A DNA stretch of 64,000 bases from Bolinopsis microptera. Lineage: Eukaryota; Ctenophora; Tentaculata; Lobata; Bolinopsidae. Where the stretch lies: the NCBI RefSeq assembly GCF_026151205.1, contig NC_087073.1, forward strand, positions 12,679,578-12,743,577, read 5' to 3'. Positions within the stretch are counted from its first letter, which is position 1, and each line of letters begins with the position of its first letter. A model generated the notes under the pieces. The model ran no database searches and was not told the DNA's origin. It saw nothing but the letters and a program-made list of their open reading frames with translations. Below, piece after piece: positions 33,216-45,559 of this stretch. A program made the translations under genes and the position numbers.

Positions 33216-35606
33216 GTTGAGGGATCCGAGTGGCCACTAACTTACTTCCATTTGTCCTAAACAAAGGTGGATTCAATTAGTACCCAACACATTAGATCTC
33301 ACTCTCACTCTCTCGCTATCTTCCACCTTGATCTACTTTTAAGACCACATCAGGAACCAAGTTAATGAGGTTGGCTGGTAATGAAAATATTTACGAGCGT
33401 GGGTACAGGTCATATCGTCCATTAAGCTGAGCATTGAGCTACCCTCGACTATAGGTTAATCAAGATTATACAAGGCACATGTAAGACGATAAGTTGTGAT
33501 AGATAGCCGGCCCCGGCAGATACGAACACATGGCTGCGTGTTGATTAGTAGGACCCGACTATCTGGTTAGTATCATTTTATGTATTCGAGTCTGTAGTGA
33601 TGCCTTACCTTATCTTATCTCAATACATAACTTTATAAAACTATAACTATAGCTTTTAAGTGCTTTACTACTCAACCATATCGTAATTAGAGCCTTCTCA
33701 AGTTCTCAATGTTAATTCTACTCTTTAGTCTCGGACGTGGGTGTGGTCAGATGTACTTTGCAATTAAACGAGAGATGCGATCACGTGGGTAGTAGTTATA
33801 TTTCAATCTTATTTACAGCTTTTACAAAATCATATAAAAAATACCGCATCTTTTCGTTCGATTGTATTTATATAATTTAAAGTTCGATCATATAATTTAA
33901 CGATACTTTAAACCTCGTAAAATAAAGGTTCTCAGTAAAATTATTTTCATTATACTAACAGCTGGATCTTAAAATCAGGAACCTCATCAGATTATGATTG
34001 ACAAGGCAGCTCCACAGCTCTAATAACTTTACACCTCACACGTTTGACAGATATAATTCTTTTTATAGCTCTGTTAATTAATTATTAAAATATTCAAACA
34101 GGTTCGTATTCAGTAGTATAAATATCATTGTTTTAACGGTTCTTAGTTTTAACAGCATCCCATTAGACATCTGCACTTACAGTCTATCATGATATTAAAC
34201 TGTTACGTTGCTCAATGCGTGAGGCCTTGCGATTGCGAACTCTGCAAAAGTTTTGTTGATAAAGCTTTAACACTCCACTTCAAAAGGGATAATTGCCGAA
34301 AGTTAAATGGAGCAAAACATCCAAAGTAAAATAGGTTACGGTGGTATGTTTGTTCACTTGTGGTGGTATCTAAGTGATGTCGGATATGGTGTGGCACTAT
34401 CTTACTATGACACCAGATAGGTTGGTAACCGCACAGCTGTGCGCCCGATCACCGTCTATCAAAAGATAGGTGGTGTTATACTGACCATGAAATGATCCAG
34501 TCTAAATGTCATTAGTCGCACAGTATAGTTTACTTATCCTATCTCTCGCCTTCCCGACATCACGCTGATCCATCATAGTGATCTTCAAACATCGCACATT
34601 TCTTGAAGATAACAGTCAAATCTCAACCGTCTAATTTCACAGATTAGCTCGTAGAAGACTAGACGCTGCGTTTCTCATTGTACCATCTAACCATCAGTCG
34701 AGCTATAAAATTTTGGTCAATCACTGATGAGAAGTACGTATTAAGAGAGGGCAGCAATCTTCCACCGAATTCACGTTTTGGGAGAGCACTTTTGTGTAGA
34801 GAACCTGCTGTGTGATTGACCACGTTTCTTTGCGCTCTTAAGTTTGAGAGATTGCTTCTCTGCTTTGCCGGGTTTGAAAGGTTTTCTGTAGTGGATCCCT
34901 TGATATGGTTACTGTTAATGGTTAGATTGGTACTGGTAGTGGATTAAAAGGTTGAATCCATCTGATGGTACCCATTATCTTGGCTTTCATTTATAATTGT
35001 AGCAGGTACTGAATTTGTGGACACGTTTGCTATTTTGTACTCGTTCTTTGTCTATTTTATTTCGATGAGAATATTATGATCAATATTATGATCGATTATT
35101 TTTCCGTCAATATTATGATAGCCAATGAAATCGTTAATTGATCATCTAATTGCCGATAAAATAAACTATCGTTCATATAATTCTGCCGAAATAGTTTACC
35201 GTCCATTTACGAATACCGATAAAGAGATTGACACATGTCTTTGAGCTGACAATTCCTAACGTGACTTATTCTAACACGTCTACTGTTTAACCGGTATCTG
35301 ATGAAGTGATGTCCATGATGGACCTGATGCTTTTAACATCATGTCCAGCTGATGGCAGGTCGGTAATTGCTGAAGTCGTGCCTGCAATCTGATATGATAT
35401 TAGGTAGAAGAACATTCACTTTACCAATATGTGATGAAGTCTCTTCGAGCATCGTTTATAATACGCTATATACGCCCTTCAATTTCATAACTAGATTCGT
35501 TTTTCAAAGCTCGATCTGCACTGCTTCAAGTTCAAGTCTTTGTGCAATTCAATTGTTTCAGTGGTCAGCTTAAAAGTTGTTGTTGTTTTTAACAGTATTA
35601 AAACCA
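33216..35606. other. Intergenic stretch between two minus-strand genes
   Basis: Contains the upstream region of the five-exon gene and the 3' side of the next gene. I see no exon or clear repeat in it. Confidence 0.35.
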
Positions 35607-36593
35607 TCACACGGTGTTACTGCAGATACCACACATGTACAACACTGTAATCTTCATCCTGTTAAACAGCCCAACAACTGCCTGGGAACATTTTGCCGCT
35701 CCCGCAATCACGTCCTCCGCAAGAGTTTTACGGCGTTGTCTGGCAGTGTTTCTGCTCCGTTCCCGCTCCTCCTGCTCCAGCACGCGCCGCTGTTCGGTGT
35801 TAGTCCGGGCTGCGAAATGTATCTTGTTAGTTTGGAGGGATATCCTGTCGTCGTACATGGCGCCGTCTGAATCAGGCGCCTCGTGATAACGCCCTCTATC
35901 TTCTTTAGGTCGTGTCGCCGTTCCGCCACTTTTTCTTAACGTCCTATTTTGGAGATTTCCTGGCTTGCTGTCCAGGTACTCCCAATCACTCGGGTCTCGA
36001 CTTGACTGACCAACCTGTCTTATCTCTTCACGCCTGATCAGACTCTCATTTCTCAAAGTTCCGTGTCTCAATTCCCCGAGTTGGCGGTATTGGTTATTAA
36101 TTGTGGCTGCTTTACCCTGATGCGGGTTATCGTCTGTTATAGTGTTTCCCCTGCTAGTGGTTTTGTCCTTGAAGGTGGCGGTCTTCTTACTGAAAGTGCT
36201 CCTGTTGTCCGGTGGGTAATTGGTCTTGTTGGGGTAATGAGGCATGTTACCACCGTTCCAGTAGTCGATATCGTTAGGCTGATAACCTTGTTCCAGTACC
36301 TGGGGTTCTTGATCCTTGGTTGGTAACACCTCAAATTTGTCGTGCTCGTAATCAGACGCGGATGCAGAACTTAAACTGGAAACCCCGCTGCTGCTACCAC
36401 TTCCTTTACCGATTCTTTTGAAAAGTTTGTTAGTTTCCCTTTTCTTTTTTTGGTATTCGTAAGTTTCCTTGATGGTTGAAGCACGTCTCTTAACGGCAGC
36501 TTTAAATAGTTCTCCTTTCGTTGGCGGCGGTGGCGGCGGTGGTGGCGGTGGAGCTTCCTCTGTTTCCTCGCCAAATATAACGCTCAATACCAT
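35607..36593 (-). CDS. Single-exon gene, proline-run and basic protein
   Basis: 328 codons, by far the longest host-like open frame, starting MVLSVIFGEETEEA followed by a ten-proline run (residues 15-24). Then TKGELFKAAVKRR, a basic coiled or helical stretch (about 25-65), a Ser-rich patch (66-80), a long polar Asn/Arg/Thr-rich middle, and a Glu/Arg-rich helix near 270-300 (EQEERERSRNTARQRRK). It has no signal peptide or membrane span. No function recognised. The first 35 residues resemble the start of the five-exon gene next door on the same strand (MV..FG, low-complexity spacer, TKxEL[FW]). This may therefore be a tandem paralogue that lost introns, or a retrocopy. The C-terminal 20 residues could be altered by an unseen splice. 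Confidence 0.7.
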   Translation of the reverse strand: MVLSVIFGEETEEAPPPPPPPPPPTKGELFKAAVKRRASTIKETYEYQKKKRETNKLFKRIGKGSGSSSGVSSLSSASASDYEHDKFEVLPTKDQEPQVLEQGYQPNDIDYWNGGNMPHYPNKTNYPPDNRSTFSKKTATFKDKTTSRGNTITDDNPHQGKAATINNQYRQLGELRHGTLRNESLIRREEIRQVGQSSRDPSDWEYLDSKPGNLQNRTLRKSGGTATRPKEDRGRYHEAPDSDGAMYDDRISLQTNKIHFAARTNTEQRRVLEQEERERSRNTARQRRKTLAEDVIAGAAKCSQAVVGLFNRMKITVLYMCGICSNTV

Positions 36594-38666
36594 CTGTATT
36601 TTCCCAGGCTACATATTTTGTAATCCTCCTATCACGTAAGGCTGTAGATGCTGCTTGTCAAATTTAAACAAATAACGAAAACAATAGATATACATTTGAT
36701 TAAAAGTGTTGCTATGGTAACACGGCCATCACGTGACTTTGTAATTCAAGGAAATGAAATGAGGTCACTACATGGGCCGCAATTTTCATGTTATATGTTG
36801 CACATATTGTTACGTGATGATAAACGGCTAGCATGGCATATTTAGCTTTTAGGCAACAACTTGGATTGACAATCATCAAACAATTTAAATGTCAGCAAAA
36901 ACCCATGGCTATTCATATATTCGGAACTATAGAAGACTTTACTGTCACAACTTATAATGTGCTAGTTAACTTCCACGACCACTCCCTGCAATCTACAGTC
37001 ACATATCCCACGTCACACACTATCCACACCTCCCACGTCTGCAATCCAAAGTTTCGCAACAGTTGATCATGATTCGTGTGGTGTGGAGGAGCGGAGGATC
37101 ACTTTCTAGACGGTTCCATTTTAAAATCTCATCCCACTCCATCGATACCACTATTACTACTGGCACCCCAACCTCTCTATTTTTCATACACAGCTAAATA
37201 CCAATACAATTTACGGTCCACTTTGGGTCCCACCTACCACCGCTCCACTTTACCCACAATCCTCTCAGCTCATATTGAGAGCAAGCATTATTACGAGCCA
37301 AGATTGCAATCAGGAGACGCGTGTTCTAAGTATGTGTCCCCTACAACGTGGGCTCCGCTCTGAGGCTCTCGGAGCACTAGAGTTGTCCAACCCAATCTCT
37401 TTCTAATTCATTTGCAATTTATATAACTAGGGAGGTGGGCTACTATACTGTTACTCTGATGTAGTGGTGGGGAGGCCGCGGCTCTCAAAGCTAGTTGTAA
37501 AGCTGCAAGATCTGATCACCACCACCACGCCAGATGAATTAGTCACATCGAAAACGTGTACCTCGCCACCATGGTCATGTATTACAGCGCTGACTACCAC
37601 CTCTGTTACCATGACTTTTCAATCTCCCAAATTGATACTGGGTCGATCGAGTGCTCGATCATAAGCACGGCTGCTTATTATCACTCTAATCGATAAGAAT
37701 TCTCTCTGATTCTGATATTCGCAGCCCTTTATTGTGAGCATGTCTGATGATGATGTACGCTGAATGGGTATTAGCTGATTTCTGCAGATGAATGATGTCT
37801 GATTTACTGTCTAGATAGAATATTGTTAACGTCAGCATTAGACTCTTGCATATGTTTAATAGGGTAATGCATGCATTTTTATTAGAATAAATTAATATTG
37901 CGTGCAGCATATGTTGATTTTGTTAAATACTTCATTATTTTAAAGGCTTCTTAGATTGCTTCTAAAAAACTTTCCCAATTTTGTCATTCGTGTCGTGTAT
38001 TTTACTTTTGATAGGCTGGCAAACTAGTCAAGTGGTTAGGTGGTCAAGATGGCAGACGTAAGCAATCACTGATTCCTAATTCCTACCGGGTAACCCTCCT
38101 CGACTAGCAGGCATCACATAAATTATTAACGGTGCCTTTGCGATTTATTAATGTTTTATATAGAGGTCTAGTTTTCCGCTGTGTCCTAGCTACTAGACAA
38201 GGACAAAGAGCGCATTCGGAGTTAAAACTATGAACTCTATCATGATGCCAAGATAATGGCCAGTATTTATAAAATTAAATGCATGGTTAACTGAGTTTGT
38301 TTATTCGGCAACTATCATAGTTTTGGCTGTCAAACAGAAAATTGACGAAATGTTTATTGTTTATAGTTTAGGCTTATTTCGCAGTTTCTACAGAACTGCT
38401 TTTCATTGCTCCTGTTATTAAATAAGAGCGAAATGAAAATTATTTTCCTTTCCCCGACAACCCCGGTATATCGATTACTGGCAGGGAAGTGATGTTAATT
38501 TGTATTGAGCTTGATGTATGACAGCCATCGGCCGGTGCTACATAATGATTTCTTGATTATTATAACGTCATTAAAGACATCTACATTCTACGTGCAATAC
38601 GTAAACTCCCCAGGCTCAGTAAAGTGCATCTGTTTCAATATTTGAATGTCAGTACTCAGTACTCAC
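36594..38666. other. Intergenic stretch
   Basis: No gene with support. Several short open frames lie at 36650-37660 but none has coding signals that I trust. It would contain the promoter of the minus-strand gene that starts at 36593. Confidence 0.35.
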
Positions 38667-39299
38667 CTAAGATGAGAAGTACGTACAATACGTACTTTCC
38701 AAAATATCGTACAAGTACGTACTTTTAATAAACTGAGGAAAAGCACACAGACAGATACTACAGTTCCCAGACCTATCAAGTTTTGCATTTCATGATTGCT
38801 AAAAGAGTTTTTAGCATCCTGCCGAGTTCATCACTGTGTGAAAAAAACTTCCATGATATGGAGTATATAAGTATAGTATATTTATAGGTGACTGCGTACT
38901 AAGCACGACATCTTTGAGAAATTAGAGTACATCTATTCTAATGCAAAGTTTAAATCAAAGTTCTTAATAGTTAACTCATTCAACATTTAAAGTTTGATAA
39001 TTTTTTATAATTACGTATATCAATTGAGTATTTTGATTGTCACTCTAAATGTGCGATCGGTAATTATCTAGGGAATAAAATTCACTCGTGGAAGAAGCTA
39101 ATAATCAACTAATTAACTCGTAAGACTTGTATAACGCAACGCCGCACCTGTGAAATGAAAATTAGCAATTTTGTAAAATTACATTGAAACGTATACCGGT
39201 ACTACTACTAGTCCGTACTTTTAATTTTACCGTACAAGTACGTACTTCTGACCAGGTATGATCGACAGTCGACACGTACTTCTCATCTTAGGTACTCAC
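38659..39299. mobile_element. 625 bp element with 8 bp target duplication
   Basis: Element 38667-39291 with 18 bp terminal inverted repeats (CTAAGATGAGAAGTACGT), flanked by perfect 8 bp repeats GTACTCAC at 38659-38666 and 39292-39299. The 8 bp duplication fits hAT, P or related superfamilies. The ends do not start with the usual hAT CA, so the superfamily is open. CGTACAAGTACGTACTT words recur inside. No transposase. Confidence 0.8.
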
Positions 39300-39748
39300 T
39301 TGCCCGCATCCGTGCGTGATGTTATCTCTTTATCTCGTTCTAGTTAAGGTCACACTTGACTGCCTTTCAACACTCCACATAAAATTTACTTATCATAAAC
39401 TCTCAACCTGCTGTCAATAAATGTGAATATATTTATAATTATTATTATTATCTTGTATTAATTCTTGGAGCAGTTCCTATTAATCACCAGTCGTCGACTT
39501 TTTAGCACTCTACATCTGTCATTTGCCGAAAGAAATATATTTAGCGCTATACCCAGCGACCTTGTCGAGCAATAAGTTGCCGCTAACACCGGATAAATTA
39601 AAGTGATAATTGGTATATCCTCAGACAGTGAACTTTGCCGACATTTGCCAGATAAAAGGTGTAATACAGCTCGTTAGAAGTAAATTATCGCCGGATGTTA
39701 AACAGAATTAGATCTATTGAGAATATTTTCACAGACGCGGAACATTCA

Positions 39749-40100
39749 GGTCCCTAAGGAGATTGTACCAAGCTTGGCAGTGTACCGTTGCAGGGGTGCT
39801 GAGTTATCACTGTTGTTGGAGACAAAACCCGGCGAGATTACTTTTATCTCCCGTTCGTTTAACATCCGCTTTAAAAGTTCATTAATCTCTGTGCTATACT
39901 TGGCACAAAGTCCGCGGATTCTACTATTGCCAACCCTCTTTGGCAGCTGAACACAGCTTGAGAAGTATTATGTGGTTTGAACTCTGACGATGAGCTTGAC
40001 CAGTCAGCTGGATAGGTACTTACCGGATTATTGTGGCTGGGTTCTGCGGATTATCTCTAGTAATCTCAGTCACTGCTTAATTCTGCTAAAGCTCGAAATC
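39749..40100 (-). other. Possible pair of small exons
   Basis: A strong donor (CCG before GTAAGTACC, exon end 40024) and a strong acceptor (CTGTGTTCAG, exon start 39946) lie 77 bp apart on the minus strand. The downstream segment is open for 66 codons (LPKRVGNSRIRGLCAKY...) to a TGA at about 39749. In that frame the upstream piece meets a stop after eight codons. Another frame joins both pieces (ITRDNPQNPATIIR, then CQRGLAIVES) but stops sooner. The plus strand is also open here, so coding status is uncertain. Confidence 0.25.
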
Positions 40101-42560
40101 TTGATTCTTCCCCGAATTTAATTCGCTATAAGTTATCGCTATAATTTACACGTCGAGAGACCTATAGAAATGTCCGATATCGTTCACCCTAACCGTTTAT
40201 CTTAGGAAGGTTCAGTGGATCGTCGCGCCGGATTAAAATTAAAAACGGAGGTTTAAGATATCATAGTGCAGATGGAGCTTGCCACGTTTTAAGAGCACTT
40301 GAAGCCTATATTTTACTTATTAATTTCAAGTCTTGACAGCTCACACGTAGTTACAAGTTTAGAAGCGGTTTCCAACCGTTTATAGATTTGTATAAATAGC
40401 CAAAAGCTGATTAAACTTTAATCGGGCATTTATTGAGCTGGGGGTGCCTGTAAGTCAGTGGAGAAACGTATCTATGTGCCGCCCCCACTAAATTGTTTTG
40501 CCACACACCTATAATTTTTCTAATGTCCTTTAAAAAAGGTAAGGCCTTCTTTTTTTGCAGCCCCTACAGCTTTTTGCCATCCCCATGGGAGCATTTTGTA
40601 CCCAAAATATTTGTTTCGTGTCCACCGGACGTTACAGTGGACGGGATTATACACAAATCGGACGTTTTTCTTTTTAAAACATATAAATTCGGAAAAATGC
40701 CGCCAAAATGTCGCCGCTGTCTGCAGTTACATTCAAAATTTACTCACGTCAGAGAGAGAGAGATCCGGAAATTTGTCAGTCGATCCTTAAAGTAGAACAC
40801 AGAACAGGGAACGACAGTCAAATTGTTGCTTCATCTGATCTCCAATCCTCAGTAAATCTTAAGGAATATTTTACGCAGTGATAATTAGCTATTATTATAT
40901 TAGAAGATCATTGTGCAACTGCACTAAGACAAGTGCACACTATTGTGATATTCTTGTGGGTTATGTGCAAGGGTGTTGCTTTCATTAATTATAATAAATA
41001 TAATTATAACAATATTGAAGTGACTTTCCACTTCTCTCTTATTTTATCAGTGATAAATTCATACTCTGTCTTGGTCGTTGGTGAATGGTGCTGGCGGAAT
41101 GTTATGTCACAACAACTCTACGTGCTAAGTGACCTCCCTTACAAGTCTTCCCCCTAATATTTTTCTGTCTGTTTTCCCACTACAGTTCACAGCCTGAACC
41201 ACATTGTTTTTAACTGCTGATACAGCCGTTCTTGGCTCCACGTCAACCGTCCGACTTACTCAGACGTAGCACCATCGCGGCGGCACGTTACGTCACTATT
41301 ACCAATGTCACGTGGTCAGAATCCAGCCAATCAGTGTTCTTTATAGCTGAAAAGCGTAATCCTTTTCTAGTGGGGAGACTAACTCTCTTAACCACTGTGC
41401 CAACTTGTAAAATCAGGAGGTTTAGGCAACGGCTAACGGATAACGTGAATTTAACTGTGAGTTTGCCGCTGCACTGGTGATCTTTTAGCACCGCCGCAAA
41501 ATATTGCTCTTTACTGTTTCCCCGCCAAGAGTAATACAGTACCGACAGGAGAGTTTAAAGTTTGCCCTTTAGACCGAGCTTGCTATAAATACAGTCACAT
41601 TAAAGTGCCCAGTCATTAGTTATTTTACTTTTCTGAGTAGTCGTCTGGAAAAATTCTGTGCTAATTATTACGGATAGTGGACTTCATGTATGTGGACTGA
41701 TCATTTGCATATGTGTTTTACCTTCTTTGACTTTCCCACGGACATTTTGTAATTCGAATTGCAGTTTTTTGTTACAATTTTAACTATAATCTTCCTGGAG
41801 ATACGCCTGCTTATTTCTGTATTATAATAGGTACTTAAGCATTGATCATGACGTACCTACTAAATTTCCACTTTGAATTTGGATTCCAAGTAGTCGAAGT
41901 ACATTATGGATATTCTTTGCTCAGAAATCTGTACTCGACCTTGTCTAGCCACGATATATCTGACTGAAATTATTCCTCGTCCTCGTAATTTTATTATTTT
42001 TACTCCATTATCTTAATTATTTTACATTATATTATTATAATTGCACGTTACTGTAGTTACTGGAACATAACAAGTTAAACTCAACCGATTCAAGAGTTTT
42101 ATTAGTTTTAATCGTAGCGGATAAACCTTTAATTTGTCTTCCAGAAGGACGAAACATCATGTCTGCTATTTTCTAGAGAATGCGTTGCAGTCGAATGTAC
42201 CCAAAGCAGCCATATGAAATCACCAGAATGCATATTACATTGTCACTTTGATATTGTTCTTCTGGGTTATTTAAGTAGCATGGTCGCCCAATAATCATGT
42301 CAGAGAAACAGTATTGAAACTTAATTCTGTATCCATATACAGTCAAATCTCTATTGACCGTGCCATTAAACCTCCACTCACGGTACCTTATATTAGAGTG
42401 ATATTGTTCAAATATTCAGAATCGTGTAAATGGTATGTGTTCTTCTCAGCTCTGGTCTTATGACAAAATAATGTGAATATTACTGTTAGAGCTCTATTCA
42501 CCGGAAAACCTCCATCTATCGAGTATCGAGCAGTTTATTGCTTTCTCTTGAGAGACCTCC
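40101..42560. other. Intergenic stretch
   Basis: Open frames at 40493-40795 and 41232-41480 lack splice, start or domain evidence. At 40440 a GGGGGTGCCTGTAAGTCAGTGG word resembles the tip of the poly-G-ended element at 29435. Nothing else noted. Confidence 0.35.
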
Positions 42561-42742
42561 TGTAAATCTAGGTTTTACTTTGTCTCTGTAAATCTATATT
42601 TTACTTTATCTCAGTAAATCTAGGTTTTACTTTATCTCAGTAAATCTAGGTTTTACTTTGTCTCTGTAAATCTATATTTTACTTTGTCTCTGTAAATATA
42701 GGTTTTACTTTGTCTCTGTAAATCTATGTTTTACTTTGTCGC
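42561..42742. repeat. 26 bp tandem repeat, seven units
   Basis: Seven units of TGTAAATCTAGGTTTTACTT plus a TTGTCTC-type end. Units alternate between GG and AT at one position and TTTGTCTC and TTTATCTC at another, suggesting duplication of pairs. Confidence 0.85.
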
Positions 42743-45170
42743 AGTGTTACCAGCTACACCAGCCGCATTTTAGCAGAGTAATATCACAAGAATATATAAC
42801 ACAGATGAATATTGAATAGTGGATCCAGTGCCTAGACAACATTAATCAATATCCCAAGTCGGCTACCACAAATTGTATTGTGGCAGCTTGTAGCATTGCC
42901 ATTAGGTAGCATGGGACTCGTGCGTAGTTCTGGGAATTATAGTGCAGTAAGTGTGAACTGCCTGCGCGCGTACGTAAACTTTAGTTCGGTGTGCATCCAG
43001 TCTAATTAGATCCCATAATTCGTAGACTTTTTCTTGGTTTAATGTCTAGTCAGAGTCTTTGCTAATTTTGAAGTTCATTTACGTGAAATGTTGTAGTGTA
43101 ATACAACAATAGACACGACTTGATTACTGAGTCATTGTCAAACAGCTCCGTAATTAAGGAAAAATTTGATTGTAAATGATGCAATACTTATGAACTAATC
43201 GTCAAGTAGACATTACAACCATTCAATCGCTATTTAATGTATTTCTTTAAGGTATTTTATTTGCGGGATTTCTTTCAATTATCAAACCCTTTGCATTACA
43301 ATATACCTGATAACGTATTTTTTGATGTCTACTAGCGATGCAAAGAGATTTGGTTTGTACTTGGTTATTGTGCCATAACATCAGGAATTGAGACCTACCT
43401 TTTTTGTTTTGTCTGTAAAAATATGGTGTGTTGTACGTAATATAAGATTATTATACATAAAGATTTTCATTCCATTGCATCACAGCCACGAATCAGTGCT
43501 GATGTACAAATGAGATGTCTTTTCATCTTGGTCGAGTAAAAGTGTAAAGGATTTAGAGCCAATACCTGAAAGTTAAGAAAATATATCAACATTATTCTTT
43601 AGCTTATAGCTAGCAGATAATATGTGGTTTAACAGTATCAAACTAAGTATCAGTAATAGTAGCGATTATTGAACAGCTCTTGTCTGACTTACCCAACTCA
43701 TTGGTGAAATATATTATTATTAATTCCCTACATTCATTGCTTGGAGATGATTTTTTGGAGAGATAACTACCCCATGTACGAAGATTATGCAAGAGAATTT
43801 AGTGATTCGACATATAAAAAGAAATTAAGCTGACTCGACATGTTTATAAACTGTTTACTACTAATAACATTCACAATTATTTACATACAACTTATTTAAG
43901 AGCTTGACTGATGCGATCAACCCGCGACAGTTCACCAAATGTTGACAGCTCTGAGCTCAGATTATATAGTGAGCGTGCTAGTAACACAGCTGAGTGCTAG
44001 CTGAGGCACATAGAGGTTAGGAAGAGCTTAGGCGAAGATGTAGACGTGATTAATCAAAGAGATTGCAGTTGAATTTTGAAGGGTTTAAGAGATACTAAAA
44101 GACTACAAAAAAGGTGATTTAAGAACTTCTGAAGGGTTAACTTTAAGGGACTATCTATTGTCATAGCTCCAAGCTGAAGTCTGAATATATGTCAAATTAT
44201 GTTGGGTGGATAGACATTGCATTTCTTAGTACCTACCAATTGAATTGTTTTACCTTTAACCAATACGAAATTATTTAATTACGTCATTAACTGAATGTGC
44301 CCAAGAGAAACAATCGATTGTACATTTATTGATATTTCCTCCTTAGGCCCTGCGTCATAAAATGACAATACTAGAGAGCAAATAAAATGGTTGCAATGAT
44401 CACGTCAATTTAAGCTTATTCCAAATTTTGAGAAAGTGTAACCATTAAATATGGAATTAAGCAAATTCATTGCGGCTGGTGTGAATCATTAACAATAAAC
44501 AACTCTCTATATATAAGTGCTCCATTTCACGTTTCAGCTGTAAGCATCGTTTTGGTCGTTTAGTAGTGATCGTTATGAACTGGAGTGCTCAGTGCTCACT
44601 TTGAAGTTTTGTTAATCAAGCAGCTTCTTTGTTTTTTAACTTTATCATCTAGTTTTTCTTCAATATATTACTTGGTTACTTTGATGTGCGATCTATGTTC
44701 TTAAAACGTAAGTAGATTGGATTAATTTAAAAATCATATCCTTGACAAGATCTTTGTAGAATATTTTTAAATTTTTGCTGCCCTCCAATTCTTTGAATGC
44801 TTTAAAAATTACGGCTTTTTGTATAAAAAAGCTGTGAAAACAACCCAATTATCAGTTTTTACAATCTTGAAATTTCAAATGTGCGCTGTTGCGACAATAC
44901 TGCATGGTAAATCCATTTGTGTGTGAGCAGAAAGTGGGTTACAAAAGAGACTAGCGGCGGCTTTACTTCAATGATACAGATACTCCGGTATAATTCAGGG
45001 GTACGGTGATTGGTCCCTCTAATCCCGTCTTTGTAATTTAACACTATATGTTTGTATAACCCGAGGGAAATACTATCGAGGACACCGTCTGCTGATATTC
45101 ACAGGATATTCTTATTGTAAACAATATGCCCGTCGTATTATCCTGTTATTCCTCCACGTCCCTTATAACC
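42743..45170. other. Intergenic stretch
   Basis: AT-rich; I see no gene, RNA or clear repeat. Confidence 0.35.
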
Positions 45171-45246
45171 GTTACCATTGGTTACCATTGGTTACCATTG
45201 GTTACCATTGCCATTGGTTACCATTGGTTACCATTGGTTACATTGG
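45171..45246. repeat. GTTACCATTG tandem repeat
   Basis: Four perfect 10 bp units, a short slip (CCATTG), then three more units, the last one shortened. Confidence 0.85.
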
Positions 45247-45559
45247 GCTGCTACTTTGTTGCCGGTTAACCTATAATTGATGTCCCGGTGGTCCATCTCT
45301 CAACTTGTTATTATTTTCCCAAGCCGGGAGGTGAAATTTAGTGTCCAACAACAACATATTCGTGTGTCTGTTGAATACATTTGTTAAGAAATTGGACGCT
45401 CGACTCCCGCCAGAGATTCAGACGGGATCACGATCATAATAATAGCCACGCGGCCGTTTTATATTGCATCATATAACTTGGAGAGGGTTCCATGAATATT
45501 GTGATGTTTGTTTGCAGAGTTGAGCACCTCTCAGCAATTTAATTCCTTCCTTGTGTGAA

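Noticed and set aside
35577-36326. Plus-strand and other-frame ORFs across 35.6-36.6 kb
   Set aside because: Shadows of the 328-codon minus-strand gene, which has the only long frame with plausible protein composition.
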